Shown here: piece by piece, positions 18,568 to 27,213 of the stretch
How the letters are laid out: the number at the start of each line of letters is the position of its first letter
Numbering within the stretch: the first letter of the stretch is position 1
Translations under genes and position numbers: made by a program
NCBI GenBank assembly: GCA_016711265.1
Contig: JADJTI010000004.1
Span: forward strand, 248,001 to 312,000
DNA length: 64,000 bases
DNA from: Austwickia sp.
Lineage (GTDB): Bacteria; Actinomycetota; Actinomycetes; Actinomycetales; Dermatophilaceae
Reading direction: 5' to 3'
The notes under the pieces: generated by a model
Database searches by the model: none
What the model saw: the letters and a program-made list of their open reading frames with translations, nothing else
Told to the model about the DNA's origin: nothing

Positions 18568-19755
18568 GTCTTCGACTCCACCACGATGGTTGACGTCACC
18601 AGCGCGCAGTACGTGCGGGTCTACAACATCCTGTTCGGCATCGCTGCAGTCGTCATGGTCGGCTTCTTCATGCTCCAGGTCATCGGTGGCATGGTCCGCC
18701 GAGAACCCGCTGCGCTGTCGCGTGCGTTACTCGGACTGGCCAAGTCGATCCTCGGCTCGTTCGTCGTGCTCGCTCTACTGGCGACCGCCTTGGAGATCAC
18801 CGACCAGATCTGTGTTGGCATCGTCCACGCCGCTGGCACCAACATGGAGGACATGGGCGACCGGATCGCCCTGCTGGCCGGTGGGCTGGCGACGCTGAAC
18901 ATCGCGGCTCCCGGCGCGGGCGCGGTCGTCACCATCTTCATCGCGGGGCTGGCCATCGGGGGCGCGGTGATCGTGTGGATCAGTCTGCTTATCCGCAAGG
19001 CATTGCTCTTGATAGCCATTGTGTTCGCACCCGTCGCGCTGGCGGGCGCGACCTGGGACCACACCCGGGGCTGGGTGAGCAAGTGGGCCTCGTTCGTCAT
19101 TGCCCTCATCGTGTCCAAGGTCGTCGTCGTGGTGATCTTCCTCCTTGCGACCGCCCAGGTGTCCGCACCCATCGACGCCGACCTGCAATCGGTCAGCGAG
19201 CCCATTGCCGGAGTCGTGCTCATGCTGATCGCCGCGTTCGCGCCCTACATGGCCTACAAGGCGATCTCGTTCATGGGCTTCGATATGTACCACTCGATGA
19301 GCATGGAGCAGGAAGCCAAGGCAGCACTCAACCGTCCTCTCCCGATTCCGACGACTCGCCGCAACGGAGAAGAGCCCAAGAAGGTGCTCGACGGGGGGAA
19401 CGGCAGCGGGGGCTCCGGCTCGACCAGTCCTGCCCCAACACCTTCCTCGTCGCCCTCGGGCGGGGCGGGGTCAGGCGGAGCGACCGCTGGGGGCGGAGGG
19501 TCTGCCGGCGGCGCGAGCGCCGCAAGTGGAGCAGCCGGTGGAGTCTTGGCCGGGGCCGTCGTGGCGAAGGAAGCCGCTACCGCCGGGCCTCGTGTCGGCT
19601 CCAAAGTGGGGGCAAGTGCCGAGGGTCACGCCGACGGGGCCAATCAGTCCGGCCAGGTCGCCGGGAGCCCGCCACCGCCTGCACCGATGGTGCCCCACGT
19701 CGCCGATCCGACTCCGCCCACTCACACTGGTCGGCCTCGGGGTGAGAAGCGATGA
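18568..19755 (+). pseudogene. TrbL/VirB6-like conjugal transfer membrane protein, 5'-truncated
   Basis: The protein begins abruptly at the IS3 end with VFDSTTMVDVTSAQYVRVYN and continues through five or six membrane helices (ILFGIAAVVMVGFFMLQVIG, LLGLAKSILGSFVVLALLAT and others to about residue 240), then a 130-residue Gly/Ser/Ala/Pro-rich cytosolic tail. This is the C-terminal part of the polytopic channel protein of actinobacterial conjugative elements, normally preceded by a signal sequence and a periplasmic region. ATG 18586 is in frame but has no good ribosome binding site. It overlaps SCO6880 by 4 bp (ATGA), as in complete elements. Transfer is probably disabled by the loss. Confidence 0.75.
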
Positions 19756-21218
19756 GCACGACGACAGGACAGGGCACGGAGGCTGGCCTGACGCCGGTGA
19801 AGTTCTCTCGGCTGTCCAGGCGCGGCGTTCTGCTCGGGCTGTCGGGGTTGCAGCTCGTCGTCGTCGGCTTCGGTGCGGTCGTGCTGGTGTTCTCGCTCTA
19901 CCTGGGCGGCGGCATCATTCTCGCCTACGCCTCACCGATCTTGATCGTGTGCGCCGCGCTGGCGTGGGTCGGCGTTGGCGGGCGCAAGCTCGTGGAGTGG
20001 CTGCCGATTCTGCTCCGCTGGGTATGGCGTTCGAGCGGTGGACAACTCGTCTACCGCCGCCGTGTCCTCAAGCCCCGTCCGGCCGGAGTGCTCGCCCTGC
20101 CTGGTGATGCAGCCAGCCTGCGGCAATGGGTCGATGCCGAGACCGGCGCGGTCATGGTCCACGACCCCCACGCCGCGACGTTGACGGCACTGGTCTCGGT
20201 CACCCATCCAGCGTTCGTCCTGCTCGACCCGATCGAGCAGGAGCGGCGCGTCACCAGTTGGTCCCGGGTGCTGGCCACCGCCTGCCGTTCGGGGCGCATA
20301 GCCTCGATGCAGATGATGGAGCGCACGCTGCCCGATTCCGGGAAAGGACTGGCCGAGTGGTGGCACCGCCACGGCCAGCAGGACGGCTCTTGGGCGGCGC
20401 TCACCTACGGCGAGCTGATCGACCGCGCCGGACCCGCAGGTGAGCGCCACGCCAGCACCGTCTCCATTGCGCTCGACATGAAGACCGCCGGGCGCGCGAT
20501 TCGGGCCGCCGGTGGCGGGATGCGTGGTGCCGCCGCTGTTCTGCGGCAGGAGATGACCACCATCACTGCCGCGCTTCGCGCCGCTGACCTCGCCCCTTCA
20601 ACGTGGCTGGAGCCCGGTGACCTCGCCGTCATCCTGCGCTCGGCCTATGACCCCCAGGTCGCGGCCACACTCGAGCGACACGGCGACCTCGGACGCGACC
20701 TCGCCACCGCCGGACCTGTCGCGGTCACCGAGACCTGGAGCCACCTGCGTAGCGACTCGGCCCACCACTGCGTGCTGTGGATCAGCGAATGGCCCCGGTC
20801 GCTGGTCTACCCCGGCTTCCTCTCCTCGATCCTGCTCTCCTCCGGCGTACGCCGCACATTCACGCTTCTCTACACCCCGATGCGTGCCGACCACGCGGCG
20901 CGCGACATCCGCAAGCGCAAGACCGAACACGTCTCCGACGCCGCGCAGCGGCAACGCATGGGCCAGATCGAGGACGCCCAGCAGGACGCCGAGTACCACG
21001 ACGTGCTCCGTCAGGAAGCCGACCTCACCGCCGGCCACGGCGTGCTCCGAGCAACCGGGTTCATCACCGTCAGCGCCACAACTCCTGACGAGCTGGAGCA
21101 GGCCGTCGCAGCGATCGAGCAGACAGCCATCCAAGCCTCCTGCGAGACCCGTCGGCTCTGGGGCCAGCAGGCCCAGGCGTTCGCCACGGCGGCGCTCCCG
21201 CTGTGTCGAGCAGGGTGA
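19752..21218 (+). CDS. SCO6880 family conjugation protein
   Basis: 488 residues. Two N-terminal membrane helices (about 32-75) resemble PrgI-type proteins and are followed by a large soluble domain with the family blocks VLALPGDAASLRQWVDAETG, HPAFVLLDPIEQERRVTSW and LYTPMRADHAARDIRKRKTE. The family is a core part of the type IV-like secretion apparatus of actinobacterial integrative elements, always near TrbL-like and VirB4-like genes. Its exact role is not known. The protein appears complete and is followed at once by an inserted toxin-antitoxin pair on the other strand. Confidence 0.85.
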   Translation: MSTTTGQGTEAGLTPVKFSRLSRRGVLLGLSGLQLVVVGFGAVVLVFSLYLGGGIILAYASPILIVCAALAWVGVGGRKLVEWLPILLRWVWRSSGGQLVYRRRVLKPRPAGVLALPGDAASLRQWVDAETGAVMVHDPHAATLTALVSVTHPAFVLLDPIEQERRVTSWSRVLATACRSGRIASMQMMERTLPDSGKGLAEWWHRHGQQDGSWAALTYGELIDRAGPAGERHASTVSIALDMKTAGRAIRAAGGGMRGAAAVLRQEMTTITAALRAADLAPSTWLEPGDLAVILRSAYDPQVAATLERHGDLGRDLATAGPVAVTETWSHLRSDSAHHCVLWISEWPRSLVYPGFLSSILLSSGVRRTFTLLYTPMRADHAARDIRKRKTEHVSDAAQRQRMGQIEDAQQDAEYHDVLRQEADLTAGHGVLRATGFITVSATTPDELEQAVAAIEQTAIQASCETRRLWGQQAQAFATAALPLCRAG

Positions 21219-21225
21219 GGAGCGC

Positions 21226-21807
21226 TCATGCGGGTCCGAGGGCGCGCATGTGCTCTCGGACCCTGTTGGCGAAGGCGGGGCACCCGGCGCGCTCCAATGC
21301 GGTCACGATGCTGGTGCTGCCGGGCTTGGCCGTCCAGTAGGCATGTTGGTCCGCAGCGACGTCGCGCACGATCGTGGGAGCCACGTCGTCCACGAGCAAG
21401 AAGAACGAGTCGCAGGTGTGGACTTCGTACGGGAGCTGTTCGATCGCTTCGTCTGGCAGGTCGGTGAATCCCGCGTCGTCAGTGAGCAGGATGCGCGCAC
21501 CGGAGGCGACCGCGGCAGCGTGGACGTGGGCGTCGTCAGGATCGTCTCCGGGGAACGAGCCGTCGATCTGGAAGTCGGTGATCCGGTCGTCGATGTTCGC
21601 CACGATTCGATCGTGAATGCCTGCGATGAAGTGGCCGGGCTTGTTTGGGTTGTCGCGGCGGAGTCGGTAGAGCACTTCGGCGATGATGTCCTCGGTCGCA
21701 TAGACAGTGAACATGCCCGCTTCCGAGCGGAGCTTCAACAGGAACAGCCAGTCACGCAACGTGCGTGAGTAGAGCACGTTCGCATCAACGAGGACACCGA
21801 GAGCCAC
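21226..21807 (-). CDS. PIN-domain protein, probable ribonuclease toxin
   Basis: 193 residues. The acidic residues expected for a PIN nuclease are seen at VLVDANVLYSRTLRDWL (first Asp), TEDIIAEVLYRLRR (Glu), PDDAHVHAAAVASGARILLT (central Asp) and TDDAGFTDLP (last Asp). The C-terminal 70 residues form a second, less conserved domain. It lies 25 bp downstream of an excisionase-type HTH gene on the same strand, which makes a toxin-antitoxin pair likely, with the PIN protein cutting RNA. The pair interrupts the plus-strand transfer operon between SCO6880 and the next gene. Confidence 0.82.
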   Translation of the reverse strand: MALGVLVDANVLYSRTLRDWLFLLKLRSEAGMFTVYATEDIIAEVLYRLRRDNPNKPGHFIAGIHDRIVANIDDRITDFQIDGSFPGDDPDDAHVHAAAVASGARILLTDDAGFTDLPDEAIEQLPYEVHTCDSFFLLVDDVAPTIVRDVAADQHAYWTAKPGSTSIVTALERAGCPAFANRVREHMRALGPA

Positions 21808-21832
21808 GCCTTGAGGCTACTGGTGGGCGATC

Positions 21833-22273
21833 TCAGGACTGTTCGAGCTCGTCTTCGAGGCGGCGCAGCTCATCGAAAGCGGCGCGCTGCTTGGCGAGTC
21901 GATCACGCTTGACGGCCAGCACGTCTGCCGTCTTGAGCCGGTGGTGCGCGCCGACCTTGTGAGCAGCAATCTCGCCTTCGCGGATCATCCGCATCAGCGT
22001 GGGTCGTGAGATGCCGAGTTGTTCGGCGGCGACGGTGGTGGTCAGTTCCTCCGGCAGCGATCCAACCGTGACTGTTCCTCCGGCGGCCACCGCGTCGAGG
22101 ACCAGAGCGATGATCCGGGCCAGCTCGACCGGGACAGACTCGGTAGTCCCCGCTGGTGCGGTGACAGCCAGCCGCTCCGCGTGGCCTTCGAGGCGTCCGA
22201 GCACGTCGTGGGCCTGACGGCGCTCCAACGGGTGCGCGAGCACCACGGTGCGTTCTGGGGCATTGAGCGTCAT
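21833..22273 (-). CDS. Excisionase-family HTH protein, probable antitoxin of the PIN toxin
   Basis: 146 residues from ATG 22273 (an upstream start at 22300 is possible but would overlap the operator-like repeats). The MerR/excisionase-type helix-turn-helix is TTTVAAEQLGISRPTLMRMI with the wing REGEIAAHKVGAHHRLKTADV. The C-terminus is a charged helix (LAKQRAAFDELRRLEDELEQ) that may bind the toxin. Genes of this type are regularly paired with PIN-domain toxins in Actinobacteria. Autoregulation is suggested by two palindromes just upstream. Confidence 0.8.
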   Translation of the reverse strand: MTLNAPERTVVLAHPLERRQAHDVLGRLEGHAERLAVTAPAGTTESVPVELARIIALVLDAVAAGGTVTVGSLPEELTTTVAAEQLGISRPTLMRMIREGEIAAHKVGAHHRLKTADVLAVKRDRLAKQRAAFDELRRLEDELEQS

Positions 22274-22301
22274 CGTCCTATCTCCATCTCGCGTGACCAC
22301 C

Positions 22302-22331
22302 TACAACTGTAGGGTGGTCCACTTATAAGTG
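22302..22331 (-). promoter_or_regulatory. Operator-like palindromes upstream of the antitoxin gene
   Basis: TACAACTGTA (22302-22311, arms TACA/TGTA) and a perfect 12-bp palindrome CACTTATAAGTG (22320-22331) lie 29-58 bp upstream of the antitoxin ATG. Their A/T content is unusual for the region, so they may combine promoter and autoregulatory operator. Confidence 0.5.
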
Positions 22332-22404
22332 CAAGGGCTGAAGGTTCGGGACCTGCCGCTCACCTCCCTCTCGACCGCAGGTTGTCGAGATGCAGGAGAC
22401 GCGG

Positions 22405-22869
22405 ATGCCGACCTTCGAGGATGCCGTTGCTGACGCCGCCGAGGCCCAGCAGGCGATCAGGGGCCTTGCTCACGCGATGCGGGGCATGAGTGATCCGAGT
22501 CAGGGCTATCCGGTTCTGGGGTCGCTGACGTGGGGCTTGGCGTCGCTGGAGTTCGCTCTGAGTCAGCTCGCGCGCTTCTATGAGACGACCGCCCAGGAGC
22601 AGGCCGCCGTACAAGGCGACCGAGGTGCCGGTCGCGCATCCGCCCAGCGGGTGGCCGAGCATCTGCGGACTTCCAGCGAGTTTGTCGCGCGTGCCGTGGA
22701 GTCGGTGACCTACGCCCACGACGCTGACTCCGAGATCACCTACACCCCTCCTTCCGCAGCGCCGCCCGCCCCGCGGCGCACCGCGAGAGCGACCCGACCC
22801 AAGCAGGTTGCGCCGACGACAGCGAGCGCGCCAGTCCGCACGGTTGAGGTGAACGGACCGTGGCTGTGA
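22405..22869 (+). CDS. Conserved hypothetical protein of the transfer region
   Basis: About 154 residues from ATG 22405, chosen over 22390 because GGAG lies 7 nt upstream. The N-terminal 100 residues are predicted helical (VADAAEAQQAIRGLAHAMRG, LASLEFALSQLARFYETTAQ); the tail is Pro/Ala/Arg-rich. There is no membrane segment and no recognised domain. It overlaps the start of the VirB4-like gene by 10 bp and so is translationally coupled to it. A role in transfer is inferred only from position. Confidence 0.6.
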   Translation: MPTFEDAVADAAEAQQAIRGLAHAMRGMSDPSQGYPVLGSLTWGLASLEFALSQLARFYETTAQEQAAVQGDRGAGRASAQRVAEHLRTSSEFVARAVESVTYAHDADSEITYTPPSAAPPAPRRTARATRPKQVAPTTASAPVRTVEVNGPWL

Positions 22870-24347
22870 CGGCGCGGGACGGAGAGAGGCTGCACAGCGC
22901 TGTCCTGGTTGCTCCGCGTCGAGAGCGGCGCCGTGACCGACGGGCTCGCCGGGCGTCGGCGAAGTCGTTGATGACGGCCGATCGGGAGACCCGCAAGGCC
23001 GCAGCCAAGCAGAAGGCCGACGAGTTGGCGGCGGAGCGCCGTGCGACGGTCGTCCTGCCCAAGTCCGGGGAGCCGGGGCCGGCGAGTCTGAGAACGTCGG
23101 GACGACTACGGCTGCCGCGCCATCAGGACACCTCGGCGACCTGGGGCGGGGCATATCCGTTCGTCGCCGAAGGCGGGCTCGGGTCGGACGGGGTGTTCGT
23201 CGGGCAAGACCTCTACAGCGGTGCGTCGTTCGTCTACGACCCGTGGGTCTTGTACCGCAACGGACTCATCACCGCCCCGAACGTCGTGGTCGCCGGGATC
23301 GTCGGCTCAGGCAAGTCCTCGCTGGCCAAGAGCCTCTACACCCGGTCACTGCCCTTCGGAAGACGGGTCTACGTGGCGGGCGACCCGAAAGGCGAGCACA
23401 CGGCCGTCGCGCGCGCGGTGGGCGGCATGGCGATCGAGCTGGGCCACGGGATGCCCGCGCGACTCAACCCCCTCGATGAGGGCTACCGGCCCGTCGGACT
23501 CGACGACGTGGAATGGGCAGCCCAGGTCACCTCCCGGCGCCGCGACCTCATCGGCGCCTTGACCGAAACCGTTCTGGACCGCCGCCTGACACCCCTGGAG
23601 CACACCGCCGTCGATGTCGCCTTGGCGAGCACCGTCCGTGCTGCTGAGGTCCCGCTGCTCCCGATGGTGGTCGACCGGCTACTGAACCCCGATGCCCATG
23701 ACGACACCGAGGGCCGGCTGGCCGAGGACGGCCGACTCGTCGGGCACGCGCTGCGTCGCCTCGTCGGCGGGGACCTGGCCGGCCTGTTCGATGGCCCCTC
23801 GACGGTGCGGTTCGACCCGACGCTGCCGATGATCTCGCTCGACCTCTCGCGGGTCACCGAGAACGCCACGCTGATCTCGGTGCTGATGACCTGCGCGAGC
23901 GCGTGGATGGAGTCCGCGCTGATGGACCCAGCGGGCGGTCAGAGATGGGTCGTCTACGACGAGGCATGGCGGCTTATGTCGCACCCGTCGCTGCTGCGAC
24001 GGATGGACGCGCACTGGCGGCTGGCGAGGCACTACGGCATCGCCAACATGCTGATCTTCCACAAGCTCACCGACCTCGACACTGTGGGCGACCAAGGTTC
24101 GGCGATGCGTGCGCTTGCTGCGTCCCTGCTCGCCAACGCGGAGACCCGCATCATCTACCGCCAAGAGTCCGACCAGTTGGGCGCGACCGCTGATGCGCTC
24201 GGCCTGACCGGGACCGAACGGCAACTGCTGCCCACGCTGGGCACCGGTCAGGGTCTGTGGCGGATCAAGGACCGCTCGTTCGTCTGCCAGCATCAGCTCC
24301 ATCCCGCCGAGTTGGAGTTGTTCGACACCACGGCCCGGATGCGATGA
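22860..24347 (+). CDS. VirB4/TraC-like conjugation ATPase
   Basis: 495 residues from GTG 22860. A very basic N-terminus (RRERRRDRRARRAS) precedes an ATPase domain with Walker A GIVGSGKSS (146-154) and Walker B RWVVYDEAW (about 363-371), followed by QESDQLGATADALGLTGTER near the C-terminus, all typical of VirB4-type motors of actinobacterial conjugative elements. It would energise assembly of the transfer channel or substrate movement. It overlaps the next gene by ATGA. Confidence 0.86.
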   Translation: MAVTARDGERLHSAVLVAPRRERRRDRRARRASAKSLMTADRETRKAAAKQKADELAAERRATVVLPKSGEPGPASLRTSGRLRLPRHQDTSATWGGAYPFVAEGGLGSDGVFVGQDLYSGASFVYDPWVLYRNGLITAPNVVVAGIVGSGKSSLAKSLYTRSLPFGRRVYVAGDPKGEHTAVARAVGGMAIELGHGMPARLNPLDEGYRPVGLDDVEWAAQVTSRRRDLIGALTETVLDRRLTPLEHTAVDVALASTVRAAEVPLLPMVVDRLLNPDAHDDTEGRLAEDGRLVGHALRRLVGGDLAGLFDGPSTVRFDPTLPMISLDLSRVTENATLISVLMTCASAWMESALMDPAGGQRWVVYDEAWRLMSHPSLLRRMDAHWRLARHYGIANMLIFHKLTDLDTVGDQGSAMRALAASLLANAETRIIYRQESDQLGATADALGLTGTERQLLPTLGTGQGLWRIKDRSFVCQHQLHPAELELFDTTARMR

Positions 24348-25348
24348 ATCCCGACCAGTGCCCTGATCTGCGGGTGCTGTCCTACGGGGGCGGTACGCAG
24401 TCGGCGGCCCTTGCTCTCATGTCGGCGGCTGGGCTAATGCCCCGGCTCGATGCCGTCGTGTTCGCCGACACCGAGGGCGAGTTGCCGGAGACCTACGCCT
24501 ACGCCGAGTACGTCCAGGGCCACCTCGACCGAGCGGGAATCCCGTTCATCCGGGTGTCCGCAGGGTCGCTGGAGGCTGCATTGCTGTCACCTGTGCGAAC
24601 CACCAGCAACCCCACACCACCGGCGCACGTCCTCAACCCGGACGGGAGCGCGGGGAAGGTGCTCGGCTATCGCTGCTCCTACGACTTCAAACGCAGGGTC
24701 GTGACCCGCGAGGTCAAGCGGCTGGCCAACGAGCGGGGCGGCAGGCGTGGTGCGTGGAAGCGGATGCTGGTCGAGCAATGGCTCGGGTTCTCCGTCGATG
24801 AGATCGCCCGGTGCAAGGAGACAACCGAGTGCCGGTGCGGTCATTCGCGGCTCCGGGCACAGCGCGGCGGAGGCGACGGTCCCGGTGCCGTTGGTGGTCA
24901 TCGTCCGGGCTGTGACCGATGTGAGTGTGCGGGATTCGATCCGTGGCAGGTGAACGTCTGGCCGCTCATCAAGGACTTCGGCTTGGCGTTCCGCCGGATC
25001 GACACGATCCGCTGGTTCGCCGACAACGGGCACCCGACCCCTCCCAGGAGCGCGTGTTGGTTCTGCCCGAACTCGCGCAACGTCCGGTGGGCGTCGTTGA
25101 AGGACCAGCATCCAGACCTGTGGGATCGCGCCTGCGAGCTCGATGAGCACATCCGCGATGGCGGGGCCTTCAACGCACGCGGAGGCGCAGCGTTCGCCGG
25201 CCAGATGTTCCTGCACTCCGCCCGCATCCCCTTGCGCGAGGCCGACCTGCGCTCGAATGCAGAGCGGCAGATCGACGCCGGTCAAGGAACCCTCTTTGAC
25301 GAGGCCGCGTTGGCGGTCGACTGCATCGGCGGTACCTGCTTCACCTGA
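24344..25348 (+). CDS. PAPS reductase-like / adenine nucleotide alpha-hydrolase superfamily protein
   Basis: 334 residues from ATG 24344. The ATP pyrophosphatase motif SYGGGTQSAALA (13-24) is followed by DAVVFADTEGE and HLDRAGIPFIRVSAG, as in PAPS-reductase and DndC-like proteins. A Cys-rich segment (CKETTECRCGHSRLR, CDRCECAGFD) and later CWFCPNSRN suggest a metal or Fe-S site. Genuine assimilatory PAPS reductases are shorter and lack these insertions. Such genes recur in phages and mobile elements, where base or nucleotide modification has been proposed, but the function here is unknown. It overlaps the VirB4-like gene by 4 bp (ATGA). Confidence 0.72.
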   Translation: MNPDQCPDLRVLSYGGGTQSAALALMSAAGLMPRLDAVVFADTEGELPETYAYAEYVQGHLDRAGIPFIRVSAGSLEAALLSPVRTTSNPTPPAHVLNPDGSAGKVLGYRCSYDFKRRVVTREVKRLANERGGRRGAWKRMLVEQWLGFSVDEIARCKETTECRCGHSRLRAQRGGGDGPGAVGGHRPGCDRCECAGFDPWQVNVWPLIKDFGLAFRRIDTIRWFADNGHPTPPRSACWFCPNSRNVRWASLKDQHPDLWDRACELDEHIRDGGAFNARGGAAFAGQMFLHSARIPLREADLRSNAERQIDAGQGTLFDEAALAVDCIGGTCFT

Positions 25349-25418
25349 CCCTCGCGCGACGGCTCGGGTGGCGCTCGCGCACCTGACGTTCGGAACGAAC
25401 CGACGGCAGGAGGGCACG

Positions 25419-26507
25419 ATGGCGACGAGGACGCGGCTGACCCGTGCGGAGCAGGATGCGAAGCTGGAGGCCCTGCACGAGCGGCTGACCGAGGCGGTCA
25501 GCGGGCTGGTCTCGGGTGAGGACTGGAAGCGAGCGATCGAGTTCGCCGCGAGGTTCCGCTCCCGCTCGTTCAACAACACGCTGTTGATCTACGTCCAGCA
25601 CTACGCCGCCTTCGAGAAAGGCCGCGTCCCTGACCCGATGCCGACCTACGTCGCCGGGTTCAAGCAGTGGCTGAGCATGGGCCGCAGCGTGGTGAAGGGC
25701 CAGTCGGGCTATCAGATTCTCGCCCCCGTCACGGCTCGCTTCGCTTCGGCCACTCCCGAGGTGGAGGACTCATGGCGGCGGCTCGGGCGTGGCGAGCGGC
25801 CCGCGTGGGGCGAGACCGTTCGGTCCAAGCTGGTCGGCCTGCGTCCCGCCTATGTCTTTGACGTCTCCCAGACCGACGGCGACCCGGTGCCCGAGACGAA
25901 GCAGCCCACGCTCCTTCAGGGACAAGCCCCGGAGGGGCTGTGGGACGGACTGGCCACTCAGGTCGTCGCGCGCGGTTTCGAGCTGCGGCTGGTCTCCAAC
26001 GCGCAGGCGATCGGTGGAGCCAACGGTCTGACCGACTACGGGAGCCACGAGGTCTCGGTGCGCACCGACATGGACGACGCCGCCCAGGTCAAGACGCTCG
26101 CGCACGAGCTGGGGCATGTGATGCTGCACGGACCTGACAACACCGACGCGGTGATGCACCGTGGCATCGCTGAGGTTGAGGCCGAGTCGGTCGCGCTGAT
26201 GGTCGGTGCCGCTCACGGGCTGGCAACCGATGACTACACCATCCCCTACGTCGCATCGTGGGCCTCCAGTGTGCCCGGCAAGACTCCGGTCGAAGTCGTG
26301 CAATCGACGGCCGAGCGGGTGCGTGGCGCGGCGGTGAAGATCCTCGACCAGCTTGAGACGTCCAAGGTCGGCGACGGCACACCACCGGGCTTGGACCGGG
26401 ACGCACTCGCACAGGCACGCAGCACCGGCCGCCGGGCTCCCGGCGCGAGCACAAGCTCGGGAGTCCGGTCGCCCAGCGCGACGACGGTTGAGGCGGTGGC
26501 ACTGTGA
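25419..26507 (+). CDS. ArdC-like antirestriction protein with zincin-type metallopeptidase domain
   Basis: 362 residues from ATG 25419, preceded by GGAGGG. The N-terminal part has the ArdC ssDNA-binding pattern (FAARFRSRSFNNTLLIYVQH, YVAGFKQWLSMGRSVVKGQS, GYQILAP). The C-terminal part has the ImmA/IrrE-like zinc motif LAHELGHVMLHG (about residues 225-236) with a downstream EVEAESVALMVG that supplies a further ligand. ArdC-type proteins accompany transferred single-stranded DNA and protect it in the recipient. Position in the transfer operon fits this role. Confidence 0.82.
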   Translation: MATRTRLTRAEQDAKLEALHERLTEAVSGLVSGEDWKRAIEFAARFRSRSFNNTLLIYVQHYAAFEKGRVPDPMPTYVAGFKQWLSMGRSVVKGQSGYQILAPVTARFASATPEVEDSWRRLGRGERPAWGETVRSKLVGLRPAYVFDVSQTDGDPVPETKQPTLLQGQAPEGLWDGLATQVVARGFELRLVSNAQAIGGANGLTDYGSHEVSVRTDMDDAAQVKTLAHELGHVMLHGPDNTDAVMHRGIAEVEAESVALMVGAAHGLATDDYTIPYVASWASSVPGKTPVEVVQSTAERVRGAAVKILDQLETSKVGDGTPPGLDRDALAQARSTGRRAPGASTSSGVRSPSATTVEAVAL

Positions 26508-27097
26508 TGAGCCGCCGCACTCGCGTCGCTGCCGAGGATCGTGTCCACAAGTCACCTGAGGCCGGCCGGGTGCCGGTGGTCCTCCCACTCCTGGCCATCA
26601 CCATCGGCGATGCGGGCACGGCCACCGAGGCCGGTGGCGGTCGCTTGGACGTGACGCTCAACGGTGAGCCGCACCCCGTTCCGGCCGGTGCGGGCGAGGG
26701 TCGCTCAGCGCTCGGACCGCTCATCGAGCAGGTCACCACTGAGCTGGGCTGCCCAGTGCGGATCGAGGTCCGCGAGGTCGACGGATCGGTGTTCACCGAG
26801 ATCGTGAAGCCACCCCCGATGCCGGCGCCGGTCCTGGTGGCAGCCGAACCACCCTCCGCCGCGTGGATACCCGTCGAACCGGGAGCACTTGCGTACGGTC
26901 GCCTGGAGGTCGGCGGCAGCGGGTTCGCTCCCGATGAGCAGGTTGCGGTCGCGGTGGTCGTTGCCCACCAGACCGCTGACCCCGATGGATGCGCTCGGCT
27001 GCGGCTTCCTGCCGCGCTGTTGGCGTCGAGACCGGGAACGGTCGTGCTCCTGGGGCGCTCCTCCGGCTTCGTCGCGGTCAGCGGGAGTCGGGCGTGA
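26504..27097 (+). CDS. Conserved hypothetical protein of the transfer region
   Basis: 197 residues, overlapping the ArdC-like gene by ATGA. No signal peptide or membrane helix. The sequence alternates beta-rich segments (GRLDVTLNGEPHPVPAG, LGCPVRIEVREVDGSVFTEI) with a Pro-rich linker (KPPPMPAPVLVAAEPP) and a second beta-rich part. No domain was recognised. Translation is coupled on both sides. Confidence 0.6.
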   Translation: MMSRRTRVAAEDRVHKSPEAGRVPVVLPLLAITIGDAGTATEAGGGRLDVTLNGEPHPVPAGAGEGRSALGPLIEQVTTELGCPVRIEVREVDGSVFTEIVKPPPMPAPVLVAAEPPSAAWIPVEPGALAYGRLEVGGSGFAPDEQVAVAVVVAHQTADPDGCARLRLPAALLASRPGTVVLLGRSSGFVAVSGSRA

Positions 27098-27213
27098 ACC
27101 CGCGTGGTCGCGGGGTCGATGACGAGCTGGTCAACCTCGGCCTGATCCTGGTCGCTGCCGCTGCCGCGCTCTCGGCAGTGCTCTGGCTTGGCGGGTCCTC
27201 GCAGCCTTCGTGA
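27094..27213 (+). CDS. Small single-span membrane protein (39 residues)
   Basis: GTG 27094 overlaps the previous stop (GTGA) and the stop overlaps the next start (GTGA). Residues: VNPRGRGVDDELVNLGLILV then AAAAALSAVLWLGGSSQPS. One hydrophobic helix covers about residues 14-32. Coupling on both sides makes it likely real. It may assist the TraG-like coupling protein encoded next; this is inference from position. Confidence 0.6.
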   Translation: MNPRGRGVDDELVNLGLILVAAAAALSAVLWLGGSSQPS

